From the NCBI RefSeq assembly GCF_000283155.1, contig NW_004454166.1, positions 10,592,731 to 10,656,730 of the forward strand: a DNA stretch of 64,000 bases. Reading direction: 5' to 3'. Within the stretch, counting starts at the first letter, position 1. Each line of letters begins with the position of its first letter. The stretch is from Ceratotherium simum simum (Eukaryota; Chordata; Mammalia; Perissodactyla; Rhinocerotidae). Of the stretch, positions 11,631-23,216 are shown in pieces. The notes beneath the pieces were generated by a model. The model saw only the letters and a program-made list of their open reading frames with translations. It was not told the DNA's origin and ran no database searches. The translations under genes and the position numbers were made by a program.

Positions 11631-11831
11631 CATCTTTTGGGTTTTTTTGGTAAAGAAGATTGGCCCTGAGCTAACGTCTGTGCCCATCTTCCTCTATTTT
11701 GTATGTGGGATGACACCACAGCACGGCTTGATGAGTGGTGCGTATGTCCATGCCTGGGATTTGAACCTGTGAACCCCAGGCTGCTGAAGCAGAGAGCACG
11801 AACTTAACCACTATGCTACTGAGCTAGCCCC
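11631..11831 (-). mobile_element. ERE-family SINE, antisense
   Basis: Minus-strand ERE: the head lies at the right ('ggctagctcagtagcatagt' in reverse sense), the box B-like part near 11760-11785, and the tail 'gattggccctgagctaacg' at the left. TTAATCCCC occurs at 11622-11630 and again at 11832-11840, giving a target-site duplication of at least 9 bp. Only about 40 bp separate it from the next ERE, which points the other way. Confidence 0.9.
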
Positions 11832-11880
11832 TTAATCCCCTTTTTAGAGGTAGGTTTTCTTTTTAAAAAATCAGTTTCCA

Positions 11881-12171
11881 GACCGGCCCCGTGGCTTAGT
11901 GGTTAACTGCGTGCGCTCTGCTACTGGCAGCCCCGAGTTCAGATCCCGGGCGCGCACCGACGCACCACTTCTCCGGCCATGCTGAGGCCGTGTCCCACAT
12001 ACAGCAACTAGAAGGATGTGCAACTATGACATACAACTTACCTACTGGGGCTTTGGGGGAAAAAAAGGAGGAGGATTGGCAATAGATGTTAGCTCAGAGC
12101 CAGTCTTCCTCAGCAAAAAGAGGAGGATTAGCATGGATGTTAGCTCAGGGCTGACCTTCCTCACAAAAAAA
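11881..12171 (+). mobile_element. ERE-family SINE
   Basis: The head is ACCGGCCCCGTGGCTTAGTGG, followed by a box B-like GAGTTCAGATCCCGGGCGCG stretch, a middle segment with 'ctactggggctttggggg', two tail units with 'gatgttagctcag', and an A-tail. A 16-bp target-site duplication (AAAAAATCAGTTTYCA, one mismatch) flanks it at 11865-11880 and 12172-12187. The 111-codon frame starting at 12016 runs through the tail and is not a gene. Confidence 0.93.
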
Positions 12172-12187
12172 AAAAAATCAGTTTTCA

Positions 12188-12449
12188 TCAGAGAAACACA
12201 AAGCCAAACTATTGTCCTATCTGACGTCAAGGATCAGACACCTGGAATTCGTTCCCTTGAGATACAGTTAAATATAACACCATCCTTAGGAGGCTCTAGA
12301 GAAATGCACTTAGCAGTGCTAGTGATGTATGGGTTGGTGATCTCTTCCTGAGTTCTGACTGGGGCCAGAGCAGCTGTCTCCACCCATTCCTAAAATGCCC
12401 TCTTTACTCACTCTGCTCTTTACCCTTGCCAGGAACACACCACAGTGTT
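12188..12449. other. unique DNA, nothing recognised
   Basis: No repeat end, exon or RNA gene seen. Confidence 0.4.
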
Positions 12450-12680
12450 GTGGGGTATAGGAAAGAACATGGGACCGGGAATCAAAAGATGGCAATGCTC
12501 AAAGTCTAGTGCTTCCTGCTACTAGCGAGTAGCACAAAGCAGGTTATGAAACTCTGCTTCTCAATTTCCTCATCTGTGAAATGAGATTGGTATTAGTTAT
12601 AATTATGTCACAGGATTGCTATGAACATTGAATGACATCATGCTGTAAAATCTTGAAGTATTTCTAAAATACAAGACATT
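12450..12680 (+). repeat. MIR SINE
   Basis: Sense MIR: 'tatgaaactctgcttctcaa', 'tttcctcatctgtgaaatga', 'gtcacaggattgctatgaac'. The 5' part is weak. Confidence 0.6.
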
Positions 12681-12864
12681 ATTATGACATACACATAATA
12701 AAGAATGGAAGAGAGTTTAGAAGATACAAGAATGGAAAGTAATAGATCTAATTGCTTATTGCTCTCTTCTAACAATGGTCCTAATTTCATAAAATCCCAT
12801 AGGTTTCATCCTTTGCTGTAGTACAACATCTACTCACACTGCAGTGTATGGCTCTGAATGGTTT

Positions 12865-13000
12865 GTGATGAAGGCCTTTCATTCAACAAATATTTATCAA
12901 GCATCTACTAAGTGCCAGCCCTGATCACACCAGGGAACAAATCAGACAAAGAGATCTGCCCTCATGGTGCCTACATGACTTTAGGAAATCCTAGGGATGG
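12865..13000 (-). repeat. L2 LINE fragment, antisense
   Basis: 'cattcaacaaatatttatca' followed by 'catctactaagtgccagccc' and 'ctgccctcatggtgcctaca' is the reverse of the common L2 segment ending in AACAAATATTTATTGAGC. Confidence 0.5.
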
Positions 13001-14370
13001 TGACCCAAGAGAGTTCTCTGACACACAGCTGCCAGAGTGAGGTCCCAGGGTCTTGTTTCCTCATCTTCCACCCAATATAATCCTGGGGCCCAGATCTCTC
13101 AAAAATCCACTACTTGGCTTTAATCCAGGGACAGGCATTTGGAATTTTAAGCCAGACCAGTGTTTGGTGCTCAGAAGTTGGACAGGAACCATGTGCTGAG
13201 TGCCAGCAATGTTGTTTGAGAACTAGAATCTGGGTTTAATTTCCACTGTCTGTCAGAGCGAAGCTTTGATCAGACCCTGCATTTTTTCACTTCTCCTAAG
13301 TGACTAGAGGCTACTACTGGCCCATTACCACTGCCTCTGTGTGAGCTCCGGGTTGGCCATCATATCAGAGATTTATTTACACCAATTCCCCTGAGTTACC
13401 CTGTCCATGGCTTCTCTCTCTCCCCTCCAGTCATGGTACAATTAGTGCTAGGGGCTCAACACGGGAGTGAGTGAGTGTGCGTCCAGGAAGGTAAGGGATG
13501 GGAAATGGGGAGGGGGACCCACACGTATTGCAGAAGGAAGTACAGCATGAGTAAGTGACTGCAGCTGGCTCTTAATGGCTTTTCTTTTCTGCCGTCATTT
13601 TCCTTTAAACCCAAAAGAAACTCTTTGTAATACGTGTTAAAATTATGGTTCAGATTTCTGATGATCAAGTTACATAGATTAAAGTAATGGATACCAGACT
13701 CCTCATCAATTCAGGTATAAATATGGATGAAATGAATGTACATTATCCACTGTTATAAATCTGTGTGCTCAAGGAAAAACATAAATCTCCCAAACTTTTC
13801 CTACCTCAGAGTATGAAGGGTTTTTTTTTTTTAGTGTTTTGGATGAAATTATGATTTGGAGTAATTTGCTGGTTTTGCAGAAACCTCTGGCTTTCTTTTT
13901 TTTTACAAGAAAGGGTAGAGTATATTATTTATAATGGCGAGTCATTAAAATGCTCCAGGAAGTCATCACTGCAGAGGGGATTGGAGAGGGAAGGGGTTAT
14001 ACGGCATTCCAGATGTGCATGTGTGGAGAAGGCCATGCATTTGGAGAAATTTATAGCACCTGGCTCCATTGTAAAGGGTTCTTGGCCCGGGGGCGTTTCT
14101 GTTCTCTTCCCCTCCTCTCGGCTCTATCAGCACTGTGCATGCGGGGGCTCAAAGGCGTCAGTGCGTGATGGACACATGGCCACAGGATGTTGTGGTCTGG
14201 AAGAGAAGACTGGGTTCTCACCCCTGCTAAGCCACAGGGGTGATGAAAGTGTCCGAGCTCCTTGCAGCCTGGGGCCCTCACATTAGCAAGAAGAAGCCTC
14301 ACGGTGAAAGGGAAGGAACAGAGCCGAACACTCGGCAGAAACGCATACCCCAGCGTGCTGCTCAATAGCT
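13001..14370. other. unique DNA, no gene supported
   Basis: The frames at 13950-14374 on both strands overlap each other and contain no domain. The segment 14080-14340 is relatively GC-rich with several CpGs. A T-tract lies at 13820-13832. Confidence 0.4.
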
Positions 14371-14374
14371 GCAC

Positions 14375-14510
14375 ATTCGGTCACCTTATTTTCCCTCTTT
14401 GAGTTTCACAATCTGTAAAATGAAGGTAATCATACACATTCCATAAGGTTGGTGTGAGGACGAAGTGAGATTATGAGTGTGAAGGCATCTAGTGCAATTT
14501 CTTTCTCTTC
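14375..14510 (+). repeat. MIR SINE fragment
   Basis: 'ttcggtcaccttattttccc', 'cacaatctgtaaaatgaagg', 'ataaggttggtgtgaggac' and 'tgaaggcatctagtgcaatt' give the 3' half of a sense MIR. Confidence 0.65.
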
Positions 14511-15735
14511 CCGCTGAAACTCCCAACTTGTAGGGCTAATAGACTCATGGCCACCATTGTCCCAAATGGAATTGCATCATGGACTCGCAGCCGTTCTCCA
14601 GCTCCCTAGCTGAGGCCACCATGGGACCCACAAGGAGCTTCGGTTGTTTCTAACATCCTGAGTAGTAAAGGAAGAACTTAACAAGGCGGCCTAGGCTCTT
14701 TCTATGGTAGTGCTCCGCTCCCTCCCTTGCAGCATCCGAATTAGCAAACAACCGCTTTGTCCTCACGCCAGCCAACAAAAAGGAAAAGTGGGAAAAGCAG
14801 GGCTTTAAGGACCAACCTGGAAATGACTTACATCACTTTCCTTCACAGTCCACTGATCAGAACTTAGTTTGTATGGCCCTACCTAATCGTGAAGGGGGCT
14901 GGGAAAAGTAGTCTTTAGCTGGAGTGTCCATGGACCTAGCTAAATTCCCTTACCATGGAGGAAAGGGAGATGGATATTAGGGAATAATTAGCAGTCTCTT
15001 CCAGAGGTGGGTCTCAGGGAGTTGTGCCAGAAACTCAAGAAGCACCTTATGCTTGAAGAGAGAGTTTTGGGTTCCATAGGAGTGAAGAAAGGAAGGTTGT
15101 TATCCTATGGATTGTGAAATGAGTTTATGTCTGATAATCAGATTAATTTACATGTAGCTATGTGGCTCACTTTGTTAATGTGAAAATTTCAGAGGCCACG
15201 GTATCTAGGCTGTCCCATTATGGGTCAAGTAGAGTTTACTTTCCTCTGCAGCCACAGTCAGTCATCCTATGCTTACCCAATGCCCAATGCCTACCCAATG
15301 CTTTTTACTTTTGTCCTCATGGTTCATATCCCATAGCAGTGCAATTCCTATGGCCTGCCTCCTAGCTATTCATTCAATTGTTGAATGAATGAATGAGTGA
15401 ATAGTGAGTGTGTTAGAGAGTATGAGAGTGAAGTAAAGGTCAAGTAGGGACTGGGCAACAGGAGGGCAGTGATGTAGTGGGCACTTTCATAAACAAACCC
15501 AAATCATCTCCATTCTCCTGAGCCACCACCTCCCTTACTCTTACGAGATATCCTTGCTTCTCACTTACACAAAGAAAAGAAAAAGCAAAAATTCCCCAGT
15601 GCCTACACTGGCCCAGCAAACTTACCAACCTGCATGTCCATCCTTTCTTATTTCCCTCCTGTTAACATTGAGTAAAGTGTTCTACCAGGACCTACGATTC
15701 TTCCCTTCTGTTCCTCAGGGTCTTGTTCCAGCATT
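14511..15735. other. unique DNA, no gene supported
   Basis: Short frames only. A GAATGAAT-type run occurs at 15382-15402. No LTR or SINE ends recognised. Confidence 0.4.
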
Positions 15736-15739
15736 ATGC

Positions 15740-16200
15740 CCTTTCTCATGCATCTCACATTCTTCCTCTCTTCTGGCTCCTTCAGACTTTAAATAGGTTC
15801 AAATTTCTGCCATCCTTAAAAAAATAAATATTCACTCAAGCTCTAGCTACAATTGTATGTTTTTCCTCCCCTTCAGGGCCAAACTTCTTAAAGGAGTTGG
15901 CTGAATGCACTGTTCCTCCTTCTGCACCTCCCACTCCGTTTCCATCCACCCCACGGATGTTCTGCTTCCATCCCTTCCACCACCCTGACGCTGCTGGGCA
16001 AGGTCACCGACGATCTCCCTGGGCAACTGCCAAGGGCATCTTGCAGTTCTTATCTCACTTGGCCTCTCAAAAGTATTTGACCCTGTTCATCACTCCCTTT
16101 CTGAGAAGCTTCTTCCTGTGGCTTCTGTAATGGACAGAAGCCTCTAACCATCTCAATGGACATCTCCATTTAGATATTCTGAAGGCACCTAGAACACTTC
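15740..16200 (+). repeat. L2 LINE fragment, reverse transcriptase part
   Basis: Bases 15990-16110 retain the L2 pattern 'ggcaaggtcaccgacgatct', 'ttatctcacttggcctctca', 'tatttgaccctgttcatcac', which corresponds to the degraded L2 peptide pattern LDLSAAFDTVDH. Frameshifts and substitutions rule out coding. Confidence 0.6.
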
Positions 16201-17260
16201 CAAATTAGATTCAGGCTTTCCCACTTGTGCCTTTCTTTCATCTGTTTGTGAAGTGAAGGTAATAATTCAGGATTATAGTGGAGTCAGACGGATTGATACA
16301 TAAGTGTGTGATATGTATACCGTGAAGAGCTATACGCAGGTAAGGGATGACAATAACTTTATATCAACCAACAAGGCTTTATGGAGTACCTCCAGTGTTT
16401 CCAGCTGGTTCTAGATGTTCTGGTAATTACAGAATAGAACAAACCATGGCTTCTGTCCTGAAGACTTGACAGATAGATTGGAAAATGGGGAAAGTGAAAT
16501 AATGAAGCACTAAACCGTGATTTAGGCAACAGAACTTGCAAGAATGGAAAGGCCAGTGGCATCACCAGTGGAGTTCTAGAGGAGGCCTCAATTTCCTTCC
16601 AGCTCCACTCATCTTCTTAAAGATACTACCCTGCCCAGGAGATACCCCTAGTTGTCACATGACCTCTCACCTGCAGTCCCAGTCATTTGGACTTGTTCTG
16701 AATCTATCTGACTGATTCTCTCAGCTCTCTGACCTGAATCGAGCAGACTAGAATGTCTCTCCCAGGGACAGTGCTGAGAAGTGGTGATGCAGAGATGACA
16801 CCAGATTTAATGCTATGGAGACATGTAAATAAGGGTTATGGGTACCAAAACTCAAAAATCTGGCAGTGAAAGCCTGTCCGCTGAAGGGAGAATGGAGCAG
16901 ATAAGCAGGGAGAAGTGGACGTGACAGACCACATAATCCCAGGGTGAGCAATGAAGAGTAGAAGCTGTAAGGCAGCTTTCCAGTTCTCTTGAGACCTGGC
17001 TGGGTTTCCTGCAATCATGTTAACTTGTAACTCTAAGTCCTGTGCTCATTTTAGTATCACATGGCACCATATCACATTTATGCTTGTTTTTAAAATTATA
17101 TGAAGATCTTTCAATATTATACTCCTTAGTCATTTACTGGTAAATTTAAATTGCAATTTGATTCAAGTTGACCAGAATATATGGGGATTTAATGTTTTTC
17201 TACCTCTTGTTTCTAATGGAAATTATTTCCGTTCATGTATCCATTGCACATTAATTACTT
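16201..17260. other. unique DNA with a possible antisense L2 scrap
   Basis: About 16340-16480 weakly resembles antisense L2 ('cttctgtcctgaagacttga'). The minus-strand frames at 16748-17018 carry no domain. Confidence 0.35.
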
Positions 17261-17264
17261 TAAT

Positions 17265-17450
17265 AATAGTAACAGTACTAGCGTCTTGCTTTTATAGTGG
17301 TTTACTGTTTACAAAGAGATTTCACATACATTATCTCATCTGAGCTTCGCAATAACTATGTGGCTCAAAGAGAGTAAGTGAACATGTAAGGTTATACAGC
17401 AGGATTGGTACATAAATTGAGGTCTCCTGACTCAATTCAGTTCCAAGCGG
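17265..17450 (-). repeat. MIR SINE, antisense
   Basis: 'acatacattatctcatctga', 'cttcgcaataactatgtgg' and the following 'acagcaggattggtacata' match the reverse MIR core order. Confidence 0.55.
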
Positions 17451-19580
17451 ATTAAAAGTATAAAAGTTCAATCAGTGCATTCTCCAACCCAGGCCTGAGA
17501 TAGATATGTGTGCAAATACCTACCTGCTGGAACATTGCAAAGACTCTTAAGTCATTCTTGTTTGCCTTTTATATTCAAATTCCCAAAGTTTCAACAGAGG
17601 AGAAAGCCCAAATTCAACTCAGTTCACCAATATTTTCTGATTTCTTATTGTGCGCTAGCTCTGAGCAAGGCCCTGATTTTTTGCGAACAGACTTGCTGAG
17701 TCTGAAACATCTGTATGAGAGCAGGTAGACAATCAGGCCTGACCTGTTAAACATCAAGTGTAGCTTTCAAGAGTTATTCTTTATGGTGGTAGAGGTCATG
17801 TTAACCAGGGACAGTAGTCAACTGTCTTGTGGAAACTTCTCGTCTATTCAGCCCTGACATCTGGCTCCCAGTTCACCTGATGTAGAGGACGCCAAGAGCA
17901 AAGCAGCATGGTAGCTCAAGGCTTCTGCTAGTGAGAGCAAGAGCTTTCACATCACCTCATCAAACTTGCAGATCTGCTGGATCATTCCTGGGACAGCTAT
18001 CCTCTCTCTCATCTATTTGGAGAGGAGGAGGAAATTCAGTTTGGTCACCTTTTCCAAAAGATGGGCTGAGGGGATGCTCCCAAATATTTCCCAGTCTCAA
18101 GAGAGCAGAGAACATCCTGGAGGGAAGAACAGGTGATCTCTGTGCAGCAGACTCTGAGGACAGGCTTGGGCTAATAGGATGACTGCCAGCCTGCCCCCTT
18201 CTCCAAGAGCTCTGCCTCTCACAGCAGGTCCCGCCTGCAGTCTTGCAAATGCAGAGACTGAAGACCGGTTACATCAGAGAAAAGGGGTGCAGTGTGGTGG
18301 TTAGACTGGAAGGCGAGCCCAAGGAACAAGAGGACACTGAACTACCAATCGTACCCCCACCAGCACTTCCCCCTTCCTCCAAATTTCCTAAGATACAAAG
18401 GGAAACATTTAGAAACCAAGTCCCTGATTAAAGAAGCACGAAACGGGGCCACCAAAATTTAGGTTTTGATCCAATTCCCTGACAGATCATTGGGCACCTT
18501 TTCAAGAAATAAGTTGGTCTTGGGTGCAATAGCTGAGACCCCTTGATTTCTACGAAATGGAAAGAGAAACTACCAGGCATAGAAGCACCCTTCAAGGCTT
18601 CTGTGAGAATCACAGAGCAGACCCCGAGAGCCTGGATGGGCCCCACCTGTGGGTCTGTCTCCTCTCAGGAGGAGCTCCAAGCCTCCTTTTCCTGGGCTTT
18701 CCAGCCGAGGCTGAGCTGCTCTGAAATACCTGCTTATGTCAGTCCTGTGGCTTGAAAGGAGAAGGACCTTGGGGTGGTGCTACATTTTTAGTTAGAGCAA
18801 AGGTCAGTCTCATCCAGTGAGTGCCTCGAATCCTATCTCTTTCTGAGTCAAGCTTCTTGGGAGGTGGCATACACAGCTTCATGCTATGCGTAATCCCAAG
18901 TGGGCTATAATCTGATTTAATTGGCTCTTAGAGGCCCCTTCCTTCCTACCTGGTAGTCCAAAATACCGACAGCACCTCCTCAACCCAAAGGAATCAGGAG
19001 CCCATGACCCCTCCATTAGTAGGAGCTATTAGACATCAGGGGACCTGCCACCGCCCTGAGGAGGGCAGGGTGAAAGGGAGTGTGCGCCCAATCCCAGGAA
19101 GGACACTAAGATCATAGAAAGAGGCAAGTGCGAGCCATCCTCCGAGAGACGCTGGATGGATGTGGGTAAGTTCAATTGGCCAAGGCCTGCATCTCAAGGA
19201 AGAGAGAATAAATCTTCCAAAGGACCTCTCAGTTTGCCCCATTTTTTACCAAAAAAAGAGGTAACCTTGAAAATCCATCTTTCATCCAGTGTTATCCAAG
19301 ATGAATCCCATTTACCTCTATGGCTTCCTCTGCTGTTTCTAAGATGCATTAACTCCACTATCATTTAATGAATTTGTGGAATATGCACGTCTCTAGGCTA
19401 CACTCTGGAAAGGCAGGGTGAACAAGACTCAGTTTGATATTGCAGTTAGCCTGGTAGTCGGGGGTGTGGGAAGGCATTCTCTGGGGGCCAGTGCTACACG
19501 GGAGTACTGGAGAAGGTGACAGCCAAGGACAATGGTTTAGGGGAGAAATGTTATTTAGATCATTAGGGGAATTAGTAACT
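17451..19580. other. unique DNA, no gene supported
   Basis: Frames of 60-83 codons at 17508-17728, 17931-18182, 18243-18431 and 18428-18755 have no recognisable domain, and neighbouring frames overlap on opposite strands. Base composition is less AT-rich at 17800-19100, and some of this could be conserved noncoding DNA or untranslated exon, which sequence reading alone cannot settle. Confidence 0.35.
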
Positions 19581-19584
19581 GACT

Positions 19585-19810
19585 TTTATATAGTCTGTTT
19601 GAGTGCCAGGCACTGTTCTAAGCACCTAACATGTACTAACTCATTTAATTCTCGCAGTAACGCCATGAAACGTATAATTATTATCCTCACTATATAGCTA
19701 AAGAGACCAAGGCTCAGAGATGTTATGTAGTTTGCCCAAGGCCACGAGAGCAGCATGCCTCAGATTCTCACTCAGACAGGCTGGCTTTGCAGACCATGCT
19801 CTTAGCCCGC
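19585..19810 (-). repeat. MIR SINE, antisense, well preserved
   Basis: 'gtgccaggcactgttctaag', 'tactaactcatttaattctc', 'gaccaaggctcagagatgtt', 'tttgcccaaggccacgagag' and 'agaccatgctcttagcc' cover nearly the full MIR in reverse. Confidence 0.85.
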
Positions 19811-20270
19811 ACCCTCCCTGGCCTACTACAGTGACAAAAATCGCAGACAGTTGGAGGCAGAAAGTGAGGTAGGAAGCAGAGAATGAACAATGAGGTATGA
19901 AAGGGAGGGCGGAGACTTTTTATAGCACACTGAGTCCTTATTTCTCAAACTGGGGTGCAGATACTGCCAGGGGTATATGGTGAAAGGTCAGGGCACATGA
20001 TAAGCCACCAACCACCATTTTGGAAGCGTCAGTTTACCAAAAAAAGTCTTAAGTTTGTACTCCAAAATTATTTTGATGACACACCGCACAAAAGCAACAA
20101 CAAGCAACTATTTAATCCTACAAATTATATTTTATTAGATGTTTATTACACAGGGTTTACAAAACAAAATATGCTTGATTCTATTTCCTACCAGTGAATT
20201 CCCTAATAATGCAAAAGTGTAGAAAATTCTTATATGTATGAGATTTGGGGCTTATTATTTTTATTTGTTT
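19811..20270. other. unique DNA, nothing recognised
   Basis: No repeat end or exon recognised. It becomes AT-rich toward the ERE insertion site. Confidence 0.4.
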
Positions 20271-20288
20271 TAAAGTATAATGATCTTG

Positions 20289-20545
20289 GGGCCTGCCCAG
20301 TGGCATAGCGCAGTTAAGCGCACGCGCTCCACTTCGGCGGCCTAGGGTTCGCAGATTCGGATCCCGGGCATGCACCAACGCACCGCTTGTCAAGCCACGC
20401 TGTGGTGGCATCCCATATAAAGTAGAGGAAGATGGGCACGGATGTTGGCCCAGGACCAATCTTCCTCAGCAAAAAGAGGAGGATTGGCATCGGATATTAG
20501 CTCAGGGTTGATCTTCCTCAAAAAAATAAAAAAATTTAAAAAAAA
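20289..20545 (+). mobile_element. ERE-family SINE with 18-bp target duplication
   Basis: The head GGGCCTGCCCAGTGGCATAG is followed by a box B-like GGTTCGCAGATTCGGATCCC, the 'catcccatataaagtagagg' centre, two tail units and an A-rich end. TAAAGTATANTGATCTTG occurs at 20271-20288 and 20546-20563 with one mismatch, marking the insertion exactly. The 92-codon minus frame across it is SINE-derived. Confidence 0.95.
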
Positions 20546-20639
20546 TAAAGTATATTGATCTTGAATTTGAGACTATTCATCAGTGGTTAAAAATAGGAAG
20601 TTTTAGCCCAGAAAAAAACCACACATATACGGACAGCTA

Positions 20640-21713
20640 ATTTTCGACAAAGGTGCTAAGAACATACAATGGAGAAAGGAAAGTCTCTTCAATAAATGGT
20701 GTTAGGAAAACTGGACAGCCACATGCAAAAGAATGAAAGTGGACCATCTGCTATCGCCATTCACAAAAATTAACTCAAAATGACCTGAAGGTGAGACCTG
20801 AAACAATAAAACTCATAGAAGAAAATATAGGCAACACACTATTTGACATTGGTCATAAAGGAATCTTTTCTGATGACATGCCTACCCAGACTAGGGAAAC
20901 TAAAGAAAAAATAAACAAGTGGGACTTTATCAGGTTAAAGAGCTTCTATAAGACAAACGAAACCAGAATCAAGATGAACAGACAACCCACCAGCTGGGAG
21001 AGAATATTTGTGAAACATACATCTGACAAGGGATTGATCTCCATAATATATAAAGAACTCACACAACTGAAAACAAAAAAACAAACAACCCGATCAAAAA
21101 ATGGGCAGAGGAAATGAACAGACACTTTTCCAAAGAAGATATACAGATGGCCAATAGGCACATGAAAGGATGTTCAACATCACTAATCATCAGGGAAATG
21201 CAAATCAAAACAACACTAAGATACCACCTCAGACCTGTTAGAATGGCTATAATCACCAAGACAAAAAACAAGTGTTGGAGAGGATATGGAGAAACAGGAA
21301 CCCTCATACACAGCTGGTGGGAATGCAAACTGGTGCAGCCTCTATGGAAAACGGTATGGAGATTCCTCAAAGACTTAAAAATAGAGATGCCCTATGACCC
21401 AGCCATCCCATTACTGGGAATCTATCCAATGAATCTGAAATCAACAATCCAAAGAGGCTTATGCACCCCTATGTTCATTGCAGCATTATTCACCATAGCC
21501 AAGAAGTGGAAGCAACCTAAGTGTCCCTCGACTGATGATTGGATTAAGAAAATGTGGTATATATATACAATGGAATACTACTCAGCCATAAAAAAAGACA
21601 AAATCGTCCCATTTGCAACAACATGCATGGGCCTGGAGCATATTATGTTAAGTGAAATAAGCCAGAAAGAGAAAGACAAACACTGTATGATCTCACTCAT
21701 ATGTGGAATATAA
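20640..21713 (+). pseudogene. L1 ORF2 C-terminal part, frameshifted
   Basis: L1 ORF2 encodes the endonuclease/reverse transcriptase that moves L1 RNA into new sites; this is its last third, lacking the endonuclease and reverse transcriptase domains. Two long frames follow each other: 20791-21117 (about 108 codons, with NKWDFIRLKSFY) and 21114-21713 (about 199 codons, with [34 protein letters not shown] and YYSAIKKD). They join through a frameshift in the A-rich stretch near 21070-21090; the downstream frame actually begins upstream of its first ATG with NPIKKWAEE. The copy cannot be functional because it lacks the N-terminal two thirds. It is the longest open frame of the window and easily mistaken for a gene. 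Confidence 0.9.
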
Positions 21714-21907
21714 ACCAACACATGGACAGAGAAAACTGGACTGTGGTTACCAGGGGCAGTGAGGGTGGGGGGTGGGCACAAGGGGTGAAGGGAGTCATAT
21801 ATATGGTGATGGAGAAACAAAAATGCACAACCCAAAATTTCACAATGTTAAAAACCATTAAAACATCAATAAAAAAAATAATAATAATAATAAAAGAAAA
21901 GAAAAAA

Positions 21908-22117
21908 GACCACATTGGGATTAGACACTGGAAGTCATGAATTCACTATAAAGAGATAGAATGTATTTTTAAGACATTGGGGACCATTGATGGATTGTGT
22001 TCAATACTATCAAGCACTATTTCAGAAATAATAGTCTAAGATAAACTGAAAGGGAATGATACAAGATATAAAGAAAAGAAAGTCTCATCAGAGAAAACAA
22101 TAAATACAAGTTGAATG
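21908..22117 (+). other. candidate L1-transduced flanking sequence
   Basis: This 210-bp segment lies between the first A-rich L1 tail and a second poly(A) that abuts the right target-site duplication. It contains no L1 sequence I recognise and ends with AATAAA 13 bases before the A-run, the spacing expected for a cleavage and polyadenylation site. If so, its sequence derives from downstream of the source L1 elsewhere in the genome. Confidence 0.65.
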
Positions 22118-22140
22118 AAAAAAAATAGGAAGTTCTAAGC

Positions 22141-22953
22141 ATTCACTTGAAAGTGGTAAAACTGTACAAAATGAGCAAAAGCTAGGCATAACCTGAAAAA
22201 TGCTGACCAACAAAAAAAGCTATGGACACGGCTCACTATATACTTCACAGGGGGAAAATGGTAGCATTAACCAACTGCAATTAGTAAACAAATAATTTAT
22301 TTCAGAAGCTCGCTTTAAAACTCTGTGATTAAATCCTTCTAAAAATATGCAGTACCTTGTTGTTGTGTAATCTTTTGCTTCTAAGGGCTTAAACTTTGGT
22401 GTCTCTTGTGTAAGAAGACTTTGAACCATAAATGCATAAATACATAGTTTGGGCATTAAATTTTTTTACTCCTGCAGATTCTGTAGGACAATTATCTAAA
22501 CTTTTTGAACCCCCAAGCACAATTTAGATAGGACCAATATGATGAAAAATATCAAGCAAACAAAGTATGCTTAACACTTCTTTCAAATTCAATATCAAAA
22601 ATCATCTTGGAAGGTGAAATGTGAGTAATGGGCAATAAAAAGATACGGCCAAATCTAGTCAAGATCAAAAGGAGGCAGCCATGCTGAAAAAGGGTGCCAT
22701 TATTTAATGATACCATCACAGGCAGCTTTTTAAGGTGCACAGAAATATATTCTTGAACAACTGGTTGAAGAACTGAAGTTAATTAGGTTCTTTAATGTCA
22801 CACTATATAAATGGTGGCACTGATGTCAGTTTTGTGGTCATTTTATTTGTCTTTCCTATACTATTTTTAGATTGCACGTATTTGGATTAAAATGTTTATT
22901 TGTAAAGTAGTGACATAATATAAACATTTTCAAAATGATATATAAATTTAAAA
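22141..22953. other. AT-rich DNA, nothing recognised
   Basis: Frames at 22220-22456 and 22552-22740 on the minus strand carry no domain. No repeat ends identified. Confidence 0.4.
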
Positions 22954-22967
22954 ATAAGCTTGTATAG

Positions 22968-23202
22968 GGGTGGCATAGTGGTTAAGTTTGCTTGCTCTGC
23001 TCTGGCGGCCAGAGGTTTGAAGGTTCGGATCCTGGGTGTGAGCCTATGCACTGCTTATCAAGCTATGCTGTGTCGGCGTCCCATATAAAGTAGACGAAGA
23101 TGGGCACAGATGTTAGCCCAGGGACAGTCTTCCTCAGCAAAAAGAGGAGGATTGGCAACGGATGTTAGCTCAGGGCTAATCTTCCTCACACACACACGAA
23201 AC
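22968..23202 (+). mobile_element. ERE-family SINE, 5'-shortened head
   Basis: It starts at 'gggtggcatagtggttaag', lacking the usual GGCCGGCCC start, then has the box B-like GAAGGTTCGGATCCTGGG, 'gtcccatataaagtagacga', two tail units and (CA)n. ATAAGCTTGTATAG at 22954-22967 and 23203-23216 is a perfect 14-bp target-site duplication, so the short head was present at insertion. Confidence 0.93.
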
Positions 23203-23216
23203 ATAAGCTTGTATAG

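Larger units (their letters stand above)
20606..22117 (+). mobile_element. 5'-truncated L1 with probable 3' transduction
   Basis: A fairly well preserved L1 begins inside ORF2 at about 20606, runs through the ORF2 end, the short 3' untranslated region with a G-rich tract (21751-21780), and a first A-rich tail (21858-21907). Non-L1 sequence continues to AATAAA at 22099-22104 and a second A-run at 22118-22125. The 17-bp sequence AAAAATAGGAAGTTYTA occurs at 20589-20605 and 22121-22137 with one mismatch. The upstream junction TT/AAAAA fits the L1 endonuclease site. The simplest reading is one L1 insertion that read through its own polyadenylation site and carried 210 bp of source flank. Confidence 0.8.

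Noticed and set aside
12016..12351. 111-codon frame
   Set aside because: Translated ERE tail repeats plus flank.
20289..20360. tRNA gene
   Set aside because: tRNA-like promoter boxes belong to the ERE SINE head; no complete cloverleaf expected.
21114..21713. 199-codon open frame as a host gene
   Set aside because: Its peptide is the C-terminal part of L1 ORF2 ([22 protein letters not shown]), and it sits in a 5'-truncated L1.
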